DNA of 64,000 nt from Methylotuvimicrobium buryatense 5G (GTDB lineage: Bacteria > Pseudomonadota > Gammaproteobacteria > Methylococcales > Methylomonadaceae). Positions 53,701 to 64,000 of the stretch are shown here, piece by piece. How positions within the stretch are numbered: the stretch's first letter is position 1; each line of letters begins with the position of its first letter. Below the pieces are notes generated by a model, which was given only the letters and a program-made list of their open reading frames with translations, was not told the DNA's origin and made no database searches. The position numbers and the translations under genes were made by a program. The stretch is from positions 376,582 to 440,581 of the forward strand of contig NZ_KB455575.1 of the NCBI RefSeq assembly GCF_000341735.1. Reading direction: 5' to 3'.

Positions 53701-55062
53701 ATGCTTCAATTAGAGTCGCGAGTCGTTGAATTAAGCCTGCAAAAATTAAAATCACCGCAACAAGTTTATATTGCCTATAGCGGCGGAGTAGATTCGCATG
53801 TGTTGTTGCATCTGTGTGCTCCAATGTCTTCGCTACAAAAAAAAATTACCGCTGTTCATGTGCATCACGGTTTGCAAGCAGTAGCCGATGTTTGGCCGAT
53901 TCATTGCCGGTCGATTGCTGAGCAATTGGGTGTCGATTTTATCGATATTTATGTCGATGCGCGAAGCGCCGGTCGTGAAAGCCCCGAGGAGGCTGCCAGG
54001 AATGCGCGGTATGATGCCCTAAAGGCCTTGCTTTCGAAAAACGATGTTTTGATGGTGGCTCAGCACCGAGAAGATCAATTGGAAACCGTTTTATTGCAAT
54101 TGTTTCGAGGGGCGGGTTTGCAAGGGCTTTCAGGCATGCCTGAAATAATGGCCTTTGGCAAAGGGGTGCTATTGAGGCCCTTATTGAATACACCAAAACA
54201 AATCATCGACCAATACGCCCGACAGCATGATCTCAATTTTATTGAAGATCCCAGTAATCAAGGCATTGACTTCGATCGTAATTTTTTACGCAATGAAATT
54301 GTTCCTTTACTCAAGCAGCGTTGGCCGTCCATTGATAAAACAGTCTCTCGTTCAGCGGTTCATTGCGCGGAAGCATCTGAGCTATTGAGTAAATTAGCTT
54401 GCGATCAATTCAAACAAGTCTATCAAACAAAGGATGCAACACTATCGATATCGGCTTTGGTAAGGTTTGACGTGGCGGAGCAGGCATTGGTTATTCGGCA
54501 ATGGTTCGCGAGTTTGGGGTTAAAAATGCCCTCCCGTGCTTTTGTGTTGCGCATTTTATCCATGATTCAGTCGCCATTTGGTGACCTGCGGTTGCAGAAT
54601 CAAAAGCATACGATACGCCGTTTTCGGAATAGCTTGTTTTGTGTGCCGCAGCAAACCGTTGAATTACCGGAGCAAGGCGTTATATGGTCGAATAGCGAGG
54701 CTCCCCTTGACTTGCCTGACGGTACGGAACTGAAAATTGCTTATGCCCCCTCCGGAATTGATCAATCGGTTTGGTTTAGGTCGCATATCGACGTTAGGTT
54801 TCGTAGCGGCGGGGAAAAAATTGGTTTGCCGAATCGAGAAGGGCGGCATCGATTGAAAAATCTTTATCAGGAAGCAGGTATTCCGCCTTGGGAAAGACCT
54901 TATATCCCATTGATTTATTTAGACGGGCGCTTGGCGGCAATTGCCGATCTTTGGATCGGTTCCGAATTTTATTGCGAAAACAAGCCGGGTTGCATTCGGT
55001 TAATTCGGTCGCAAAAAAATAAAAACCGGAAAGGCCATGACGAATGTGTCTTAGTCGATTAA
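53701..55062 (+). CDS. tilS: tRNA(Ile)-lysidine synthetase
   Basis: A 453-residue enzyme that changes the wobble C34 of tRNA-Ile(CAU) to lysidine with ATP and lysine. The PP-loop is YSGGVDSHVLLH (about 24-35), followed by VHVHHGLQ, AAQHREDQLETVLLQLFRGAG-like sequence (here MVAQHRED..) and GVLLRPLL. The C-terminal TilS domain has RHRLKNLYQEAGIPPWERPYIPLIY. It opens the housekeeping cluster tilS-pyrG-kdsA-eno-ftsB. Length is normal. Confidence 0.95.
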   Translation: MLQLESRVVELSLQKLKSPQQVYIAYSGGVDSHVLLHLCAPMSSLQKKITAVHVHHGLQAVADVWPIHCRSIAEQLGVDFIDIYVDARSAGRESPEEAARNARYDALKALLSKNDVLMVAQHREDQLETVLLQLFRGAGLQGLSGMPEIMAFGKGVLLRPLLNTPKQIIDQYARQHDLNFIEDPSNQGIDFDRNFLRNEIVPLLKQRWPSIDKTVSRSAVHCAEASELLSKLACDQFKQVYQTKDATLSISALVRFDVAEQALVIRQWFASLGLKMPSRAFVLRILSMIQSPFGDLRLQNQKHTIRRFRNSLFCVPQQTVELPEQGVIWSNSEAPLDLPDGTELKIAYAPSGIDQSVWFRSHIDVRFRSGGEKIGLPNREGRHRLKNLYQEAGIPPWERPYIPLIYLDGRLAAIADLWIGSEFYCENKPGCIRLIRSQKNKNRKGHDECVLVD

Positions 55063-58878
<3,816 letters not shown>

Positions 58879-58891
58879 TCTGTCTGAAAAG

Positions 58892-58911
58892 GGGCGGCAC
58901 TGTCGCCGCCC
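58892..58911 (+). terminator. GC-rich hairpin between eno and ftsB
   Basis: Perfect 7-bp stem GGGCGGC / GCCGCCC with a 6-nt loop. There is no T-run, so it may be a pause, attenuator or mRNA-stabilising structure rather than a terminator. Confidence 0.45.
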
Positions 58912-58920
58912 TGATTCAGG

Positions 58921-59211
58921 ATGAGCCGTTCAATGAATAATTTCAAGATTCTCGTCGCGGTGCTGATTGCGATCATCGTGCATCTGCAATATCGCCTTTG
59001 GTTCGGCGATGGAGGCATTGTTCAAATCAATCACTATCAAAGCCGGTTGGATGAATTGGCCTTGCAGGTACAGGAAAAAAAGGAACGTAATGCGGCCCTT
59101 TATGGCGAGGTTCTCGATTTGAGGAAAGGTCAAGAGGCCATCGAGGAAAGAGCGCGGTATGAATTAGGGATGATCAGGGAAGACGAGACGTTTTTTCAGG
59201 TGTTGGAATAG
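58921..59211 (+). CDS. ftsB: Cell division protein FtsB
   Basis: A 96-residue single-pass membrane protein: short cytoplasmic end, membrane segment about 8-25, then a coiled coil (LDELALQVQEKKERNAALYGEVLDLR) and the FtsB-type ERARYELGMIREDETFFQV end. It forms the FtsQLB divisome complex. The position after eno and before ispD is conserved in gammaproteobacteria. A second in-frame ATG at 58933 is an alternative start with somewhat better spacing. Confidence 0.93.
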   Translation: MSRSMNNFKILVAVLIAIIVHLQYRLWFGDGGIVQINHYQSRLDELALQVQEKKERNAALYGEVLDLRKGQEAIEERARYELGMIREDETFFQVLE

Positions 59212-59242
59212 TTGCCTGAAAGGCATAGCATACAGGCAGGAA

Positions 59243-59316
59243 GGCTAGGTTGAACAGCGTGAAACCCAGCTGTTCAGCACATGGAACACCGGGTTTCACT
59301 GACGCTCAACTCGGCC
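59243..59316. repeat. Imperfect hairpin repeat between ftsB and ispD
   Basis: GGTTGAACAGCGTGAAACCC and GGGTTTCACTGACGCTCAAC pair imperfectly around a short centre. It belongs to the gtgaaaccc-type dispersed palindromes common in environmental proteobacteria. It interrupts the usually tight ftsB-ispD spacing. Confidence 0.55.
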
Positions 59317-59416
59317 TACGGCGCTTCGAATTTTGGCGAGGAGTGCAATAGCTTCAGCTATTGCCGTGTTCCGCTTTTTACGCCTGTCCAGGTCATTTAA
59401 AACACATTCCTTATCG

Positions 59417-60112
59417 ATGACAAATACCCAATCCATTTGGGCGGTTGTGCCTGCGGCCGGTGTCGGCAAACGCATGCAGGCCGATCGTCCCAAGCAATAT
59501 CTCCCGTTATTGGGCAAGACCGTCTTGGAGCACACGCTGACGCGTTTGCTGCAGGCCGATGTCTTTGCCGCCGTTTCTGTGGCGATTTCGGTCGAAGACC
59601 CCTATTGGCCGGAACTAACGATTTCGCAAGACGTCCGGGTGTTCACCGCGCCGGGCGGCAAGGAACGCGCCGATTCGGTGTTGTCGGCGCTGCGCGCAAT
59701 CGAGGATCGTGCACGGGAAAACCACTGGGTGCTGGTTCATGACGCGGCCAGACCCTGCATTACCGCCGCCGATATCCGCTTATTGATCGACACGTTACAA
59801 AACGACGAGGTCGGTGGCATCCTTGCGCTGTCGTCGCACGACACACTGAAGAATGTCGATGGCGATTCGATCTTGGGAACTCTCGACAGAACGCATATTT
59901 GGCGCGCGTTGACGCCGCAGATGTTTCGTTACGGCCGGTTGAAACAGGCGCTCGAGGCGTCGGTCGGAAATCCGGCGGTGACCGACGAAGCCAGCGCGCT
60001 CGAATTGCTCGGTTTTCAACCCAAGATCGTCGAAGGACGTCCCGACAATATCAAGATTACTCGACCTGAAGACTTACCCTTAGCGCAATTTTATATGGAG
60101 CAACAACAATGA
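59417..60112 (+). CDS. ispD: 2-C-methyl-D-erythritol 4-phosphate cytidylyltransferase
   Basis: A 231-residue enzyme of the MEP isoprenoid pathway, forming CDP-methylerythritol from MEP and CTP. Signatures: [22 protein letters not shown] (CTP-binding), [38 protein letters not shown] and the end [17 protein letters not shown]. The ATG at 59417 fits the family; the open frame upstream is repeat DNA. ATGA overlap with ispF. Confidence 0.96.
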   Translation: MTNTQSIWAVVPAAGVGKRMQADRPKQYLPLLGKTVLEHTLTRLLQADVFAAVSVAISVEDPYWPELTISQDVRVFTAPGGKERADSVLSALRAIEDRARENHWVLVHDAARPCITAADIRLLIDTLQNDEVGGILALSSHDTLKNVDGDSILGTLDRTHIWRALTPQMFRYGRLKQALEASVGNPAVTDEASALELLGFQPKIVEGRPDNIKITRPEDLPLAQFYMEQQQ

Positions 60113-60582
60113 TCAGAATCGGTCAAGGTTACGATGTGCATCGTTTCAAGGAAGGCGGCGACGTCATTCTGGGCGGCGTGAAGATTCCATACGAGAAAGG
60201 CCTCGACGCGCATTCGGACGGCGATGTCGTGCTGCATGCCTTGTCCGATGCGCTATTAGGAGCAGCCGCGTTAGGCGATATCGGCAAGCATTTTCCCGAT
60301 ACCGATCCAAGTTTCAAAGGAGCCGATAGCCGCGTATTGCTTCGTCATGTTTATCGGATCGTGCAAAATAAAGGCTATTTTCTCGTCAATGCCGATATCA
60401 CGATTATTGCCCAAGCGCCGAAAATGGCGCCGCATATCGAGGCAATGTGCCGTAATATAGCCGAAGATTTGAATGTCGAACTCGACTGCATCAATGTCAA
60501 GGCGACCACGACCGAAAAACTCGGTTTCGAAGGTCGTGGAGAAGGTATTGCCGTCCAGGTGGCCGTATTGATCGAAAGGTAG
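60109..60582 (+). CDS. ispF: 2-C-methyl-D-erythritol 2,4-cyclodiphosphate synthase
   Basis: A 157-residue enzyme of the MEP pathway. Metal-site motif GYDVHRF (about 6-12), then [32 protein letters not shown] (split over about 35-66), and C-terminal [19 protein letters not shown]. It follows ispD by a 4-nt overlap, giving consecutive pathway steps. The 420 bp downstream is filled with repeats. Confidence 0.97.
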   Translation: MIRIGQGYDVHRFKEGGDVILGGVKIPYEKGLDAHSDGDVVLHALSDALLGAAALGDIGKHFPDTDPSFKGADSRVLLRHVYRIVQNKGYFLVNADITIIAQAPKMAPHIEAMCRNIAEDLNVELDCINVKATTTEKLGFEGRGEGIAVQVAVLIER

Positions 60583-60691
60583 AGTAACGCTGATGGAGCT
60601 GGATTGAGGATGATAGATTGTTATCTGAAGACCAGATGATTGTCGCAATTACCTTGGATATACCCATCGTGCTGCCTTTATATTCAAAAAT

Positions 60692-60931
60692 TGCCAGCAT
60701 GGAGCTGGCATAGAGCCTACAGGGACGTATTCACGGCGTCCTTTGACGGGCACCCCGGTGCCGAATTTTGATCTACGAGGAGTATACGTGGATGTGGTGC
60801 TAAGCATTTCCATCCGTGGCCCTGGATTCCGTCAATCCCTGGCGGAATGACGAGCTCCTTCCTTTAAGTTGGCGCTTATGACCTGGTGCCTCCTAAGGCA
60901 CTGCCGAAATTTGAATAGCGATAGGTGTATA
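60692..60931. repeat. Rearranged MITE-like element, copy 6
   Basis: 60692-60787 is the right half of the family (GCATGGAGCTGGCATAGAGC to CTACGAGGAGTATA), closest to copy 2. 60885-60931 is a left end in inverted orientation (ACTGCCGAAATTTGAATAGC then GATAGGTGTATA). About 95 bp of other repeat-like DNA (TGGATTCCGTCAATCCCTGG) separates them. No gene is present in 60583-60999. Confidence 0.75.
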
Positions 60932-60999
60932 TCAGCAAGAACCAGCTTGATCGACACCATCCAAGTCTCAATAGTTAAACCAACTGATTCTTCCTAGCC

Positions 61000-62022
61000 T
61001 TGAAAAACATTGAAATACCACAGTGGCCCCATGCCTACGGAGGCCCATCCGGAACCGGAAAGATCCGGACAGAGCCTGAGGACTTTATCGTCAATGAAGT
61101 GCTGTCGTTCGAGCCCTCGGGCGAAGGCGAGCATGTTTTTCTGCTCATCGAGAAAAAAGGCGAAAATACCGAGTTTGTGGCGAGACAACTGGCTCGTTTT
61201 GCCGGCGTTAGGCAGCGCGATATCGGATATGCCGGCTTGAAGGATCGTCATGCCGTCACGACGCAATGGTTCAGTGTGTGGTTACCGGGCAAAGAAGCAC
61301 CGCAATGGTCCGATTTCGAATCGGAAACGATTACAGTTCATCGGTCAATACGTCATGCTCGTAAATTGAAACGCGGCATATTATCCGGTAATCGTTTCGA
61401 GCTATTGATCAGAGATTGGCAAGGTGACGAAAAGCGTCTTGAAGATCAGTTGAGTCGGATCAAGACCTGCGGTGTACCGAATTATTTCGGCGAGCAACGC
61501 TTCGGAAATCTTGGGCAGAATGTCAATAAAGCTCTGTCTCTATTCGAAGGAGCCAAGGTTAAGCGTGAACAGCGCGGTATTTACCTATCGGCGGCACGGT
61601 CGTTTTTGTTTAATCATATTTTGGCCGAGAGAATTAGACTCGATAATTGGAATCAACCGATCGATGGCGATGTGTTCATTGTTGAAGGATCCCGAGGTTT
61701 TTTTAAAGTCGACCAAATCGATCCGACCATTTCTAAGCGGATCGACGCGTGCGAAATTCACCCGAGCGCAGTCCTTTGCGGGCAGGGGGCTTCCGAAGCA
61801 ACAGGTGAGGCCTGGGCTATCGAATCAGCCGTGATCGAACGTTTCGATTTTATGGTTCGCGGTTTGTTCGACTGCGGCCTGGAAGGCGCACGCAGGGCGC
61901 TTAGAATGAGTTTGACCGATTTAGAGTGGCGCTTTATCTCGCGGGGCCGATTGCAACTAAAATTCACCTTACCGGCGGGTAGCTATGCGACCGCTTTACT
62001 TCGAGAAATAATAGAGAGTTAA
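61000..62022 (+). CDS. truD: tRNA pseudouridine(13) synthase
   Basis: A 340-residue TruD-family pseudouridine synthase. Signatures: GKIRTEPEDFIVNEVLSFEPSGEGEHVFLLIEKKGENT (split), the catalytic GYAGLKDRHAVTTQWFSVW (Asp about 82), RHARKLKRGILSGNRF and GVPNYFGEQRFG; C-terminal LQLKFTLPAGSYATALLREI. The start is a TTG at 61000 by similarity in length; no strong ribosome site is visible, so the N-terminus is uncertain. It follows ispF as in many gammaproteobacteria. Confidence 0.94.
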   Translation: MKNIEIPQWPHAYGGPSGTGKIRTEPEDFIVNEVLSFEPSGEGEHVFLLIEKKGENTEFVARQLARFAGVRQRDIGYAGLKDRHAVTTQWFSVWLPGKEAPQWSDFESETITVHRSIRHARKLKRGILSGNRFELLIRDWQGDEKRLEDQLSRIKTCGVPNYFGEQRFGNLGQNVNKALSLFEGAKVKREQRGIYLSAARSFLFNHILAERIRLDNWNQPIDGDVFIVEGSRGFFKVDQIDPTISKRIDACEIHPSAVLCGQGASEATGEAWAIESAVIERFDFMVRGLFDCGLEGARRALRMSLTDLEWRFISRGRLQLKFTLPAGSYATALLREIIES

Positions 62023-62025
62023 ATA

Positions 62026-62820
62026 ATGGATATTATTCAAGCCATCTCGTTGGCCTTGCTGCAGGGGCTGACTGAATTCTTACCGATTTCGAGTTCCGCA
62101 CATTTGATTTTGTTGCCGGTTATCTTGGGTTGGGAGGATCAGGGGCTCGCATTCGATGTCGCGGTGCATGTCGGAACCTTAACGGCTGTTGTGGCCTATT
62201 ACCGCAAAGACTTATTGACGATTATTGCGGCATGGTTCGGTTCGTTCACCGGCAAAGGGGCTTCGGACGATTCCCGTTTGGCCTGGTATGTAGTGTTGGG
62301 CACGATTCCGGTTGGTCTTGCGGGCTTATCGATGCCTCACTCGCTTGAAGAGTCATTGAGATCGCCTTTGGTGATTGCGACTTCGACCATCGTTTTCGCG
62401 ATGTTGTTGTGGGTTTCGGAAAAGTTCGCTAAAGAGCGCCGGACTGTCGTGACTTTATTCGATGCTTTGCTGGTCGGCGTGTTTCAAGCGATTGCATTGA
62501 TTCCCGGTACCTCCCGTGCGGGTATCACGATCACAGCCGGCTTGTTTTCGGGATTACAGCGCGAGCAAGCCGCGCGATTTTCGTTTCTATTGTCGATTCC
62601 GGTCATTGCCTTGGCCGGTATGCTAAAGGCCTTTGAATTATTCAAGTCCGATATCGAAGTCATGTGGGACTTCATGGCGATCGGAGCAGCGATCTCCTGT
62701 GTCGTTGCTTACTTGACAATCGGTTGGTTTTTGAAATTGCTGAATCGTATCGGCATGATTCCTTTCGTTTGGTATCGTTTAGCGCTCGGCATCGTTTTGT
62801 TCGTCGTATTTATCCGTTAA
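62026..62820 (+). CDS. uppP: Undecaprenyl-diphosphatase
   Basis: A 264-residue BacA/UppP integral membrane phosphatase that recycles undecaprenyl diphosphate for peptidoglycan synthesis. Motifs: LLQGLTEFLPISSSAHLIL (about 10-28), DVAVHVGTL, and ALIPGTSRAGITITAGL (second motif about 160-176); about eight membrane segments. It lies 3 nt after truD. It is not usually found between truD and surE. Its 3' end overlaps the convergent Smr gene by 42 nt. Confidence 0.95.
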   Translation: MDIIQAISLALLQGLTEFLPISSSAHLILLPVILGWEDQGLAFDVAVHVGTLTAVVAYYRKDLLTIIAAWFGSFTGKGASDDSRLAWYVVLGTIPVGLAGLSMPHSLEESLRSPLVIATSTIVFAMLLWVSEKFAKERRTVVTLFDALLVGVFQAIALIPGTSRAGITITAGLFSGLQREQAARFSFLLSIPVIALAGMLKAFELFKSDIEVMWDFMAIGAAISCVVAYLTIGWFLKLLNRIGMIPFVWYRLALGIVLFVVFIR

Positions 62821-63345
62821 GCGCAGCAGAACAAAAACCGCCCCCGTGCCGCCTTCTCTTTGCGGCGCGGAACAAAAGGCTTGTACATCCCGGTGTTGAC
62901 GAAGCCATACATTGAGACTGTTTTTCAGAATCGGTAGGTTATCCGGTGAGCGATAGCCCTTGCCATGCACGATGCAGACACAACGGTAACCTTCCTCCAC
63001 ACAACTATGCAGAAAGCGTAATAATTGCTTTTTCGCCTCGTGGCTACTCAGTCCGTGTAAATCGATTTCGGCATCGAGTCCGTAATGACCTTTGCGCATT
63101 TTTCGCAAGACATTTTTTTGTAGTCCGGGGCTTAAAAAGCCCATGCTATCCTCTAAACTGAGCTGTTCCGTTACCGAGATCGATTCGTCAAGCGCTTGTG
63201 TATGTTCAACTGAACGTTTAGCGGGTATGGGTTTCGGTTTTGGAGAAGTCTTCAAATGCAGTTTATCGGTAGCGACCGATATCACCTTGCCGACGGTATG
63301 ACGAAACAGATCTCGATCTTCCTGTGTTAGGCTTTTTTTTCTCAC
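62779..63345 (-). CDS. Smr-domain protein
   Basis: A 188-residue protein of the YdaL/SmrA-B type. The C-terminal Smr domain (about 93-180) has EIDLHGLSSHEAKKQLLRFL, CVCIVHGKGYRSPD and the final AFCSAPQREGGTGAVFVLL. Smr domains are nucleic-acid nicking or RNA-cleaving modules; E. coli SmrB rescues collided ribosomes by cutting mRNA. The N-terminal half is polar and typical for this subfamily. It is divergent from surE (74 nt). Confidence 0.92.
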   Translation of the reverse strand: MRKKSLTQEDRDLFRHTVGKVISVATDKLHLKTSPKPKPIPAKRSVEHTQALDESISVTEQLSLEDSMGFLSPGLQKNVLRKMRKGHYGLDAEIDLHGLSSHEAKKQLLRFLHSCVEEGYRCVCIVHGKGYRSPDNLPILKNSLNVWLRQHRDVQAFCSAPQREGGTGAVFVLLRLTDKYDEQNDAER

Positions 63346-63419
63346 GTTAGCTGATTTAAATACGATAAGTTGTTAATATTAGGGATTTTATAAACTATTT
63401 GCGCACGGGGCGACTTAAA

Positions 63420-64000
63420 ATGCATATTTTGTTGAGCAATGATGACGGCTATCTGGCGGAAGGCCTGAATGCATTGGCGGATGCATTAAGCGGTCATGCC
63501 GAAATTTCGGTTGTGGCGCCGGATCGAAACCGCAGCGCAGCCAGTAATTCACTGACTCTGGAAAGACCGCTCAGAGCTTACCAAACCGCTAACGGTTTTA
63601 TTAGAGTAGACGGCACGCCGACCGATTGCGTTCATTTGGCGATCACCGGCTTGTTGGCGCAAGAGCCTGATATGGTATTTGCCGGAATTAATCACGGTTC
63701 CAATTTGGGCGATGACGTACTCTATTCCGGTACCGTGGCGGCGGCGACCGAAGGCCGGTTTTTAGGTTTGCCGGCTGTGGCGATTTCGTTGGTCGGTAAT
63801 AATCCGAGGTATTTCGATACGGCAGCGCAAGTTGCGGTTATATTACTACAAAGATTGATAGAAGAGCCTTTACCTCAAGATAGTATTTTGAATGTAAATG
63901 TACCCGATATTCCTTTTAGCGAGCTTAAGGGGTTTCAGGCAACGCGTTTGGGGCAACGCCATAAGGCCGAGCCGGTAGTCAAAGGCGTCGATCCGCGGGA
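63420..64000 (+). CDS. surE: 5'/3'-nucleotidase SurE, 3' truncated by window end
   Basis: The frame is open from ATG 63420 to the window edge (193 codons). SurE motifs: [19 protein letters not shown] with the metal-binding Asp pair, [29 protein letters not shown], and [24 protein letters not shown]. The enzyme removes phosphate from nucleoside monophosphates and short polyphosphates. Typical context is truD-surE-pcm-nlpD-rpoS; the continuation lies outside. The translation is my own reading. Confidence 0.94.
   Translation, partial: MHILLSNDDGYLAEGLNALADALSGHAEISVVAPDRNRSAASNSLTLERPLRAYQTANGFIRVDGTPTDCVHLAITGLLAQEPDMVFAGINHGSNLGDDVLYSGTVAAATEGRFLGLPAVAISLVGNNPRYFDTAAQVAVILLQRLIEEPLPQDSILNVNVPDIPFSELKGFQATRLGQRHKAEPVVKGVDPR

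Overview
The window looks like a chromosome segment of a gammaproteobacterium, most plausibly a Methylococcales-type methylotroph. The housekeeping block at the right (tilS-pyrG-kdsA-eno-ftsB-ispD-ispF-truD-surE) has gammaproteobacterial order. A formaldehyde-activating-enzyme paralogue (51436-51984) points to one-carbon metabolism. No methane or methanol oxidation gene is present, so the lifestyle is inference. Most genes favour TTG leucine codons. eno (highly expressed) and the genes at 10.7-15.3 kb use clearly more CTG.

Left part (1-24.4 kb). A phospholipase D/VTT fusion cut by the window edge and an EEP-family phosphodiesterase come first, then a BON-MscS channel. A carbohydrate operon follows: GH63-like glucosidase, GH13-like amylase, gluconokinase, gluconolactonase. 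Its last member, an SDR glucose 1-dehydrogenase-like gene (15564-16379), is separated by a 6.5 kb island. The island is bounded by a 25-nt perfect direct repeat (9027-9051 and 15514-15538), and the right copy resembles the gluconolactonase 3' end. It carries a BrnT-like toxin-antitoxin pair, a RelE-like toxin with a broken antitoxin, a KaiC-like ATPase, a KaiB-like protein and a PAS-GAF-degenerate GGDEF-EAL protein. After it come an outer-membrane protein, an OmpR-type two-component system, a DUF21/CBS protein with a ferric-reductase-like flavocytochrome, then XdhC and a small membrane protein.

Middle (24.4-47.7 kb). A reverse-strand purine operon (adenine deaminase, XdhA, XdhB; XdhC further down) would convert adenine to urate. 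A large MscS channel and an RlpA-like lipoprotein follow. The most unusual locus is 33.8-43.4 kb. A tightly coupled six-gene operon encodes a RACo-like corrinoid reactivase, a corrinoid-binding protein, a UroD-family methyltransferase lacking two of three expected zinc ligands, a DUF1638 protein, a hybrid-type histidine kinase and a REC-PAS-GGDEF-EAL protein. A REC-histidine kinase is divergent from it. Methyl transfer and c-di-GMP signalling thus appear to be joined in one transcript. bioA and a Do-type protease come next.

Right part (47.7-64 kb). A sulfur module (two YeeE/YedE half-proteins, SoxC-like molybdenum sulfite dehydrogenase, cytochrome c) is followed by a REC-REC protein, the Fae paralogue divergent from a radical SAM protein, a small FlgBC-like protein, and the housekeeping block ending in a truncated surE.

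Short dispersed repeats are abundant between modules. A MITE-like family of about 140-175 bp with imperfect 27-bp terminal inverted repeats (TATACC...TTCGGC) has five full or near-full copies plus fragments. A second element with perfect 16-bp terminal repeats (43657-43857), a small accatgaag-type repeat and several long hairpins also occur. No rRNA, tRNA, CRISPR array, integrase or transposase was seen.
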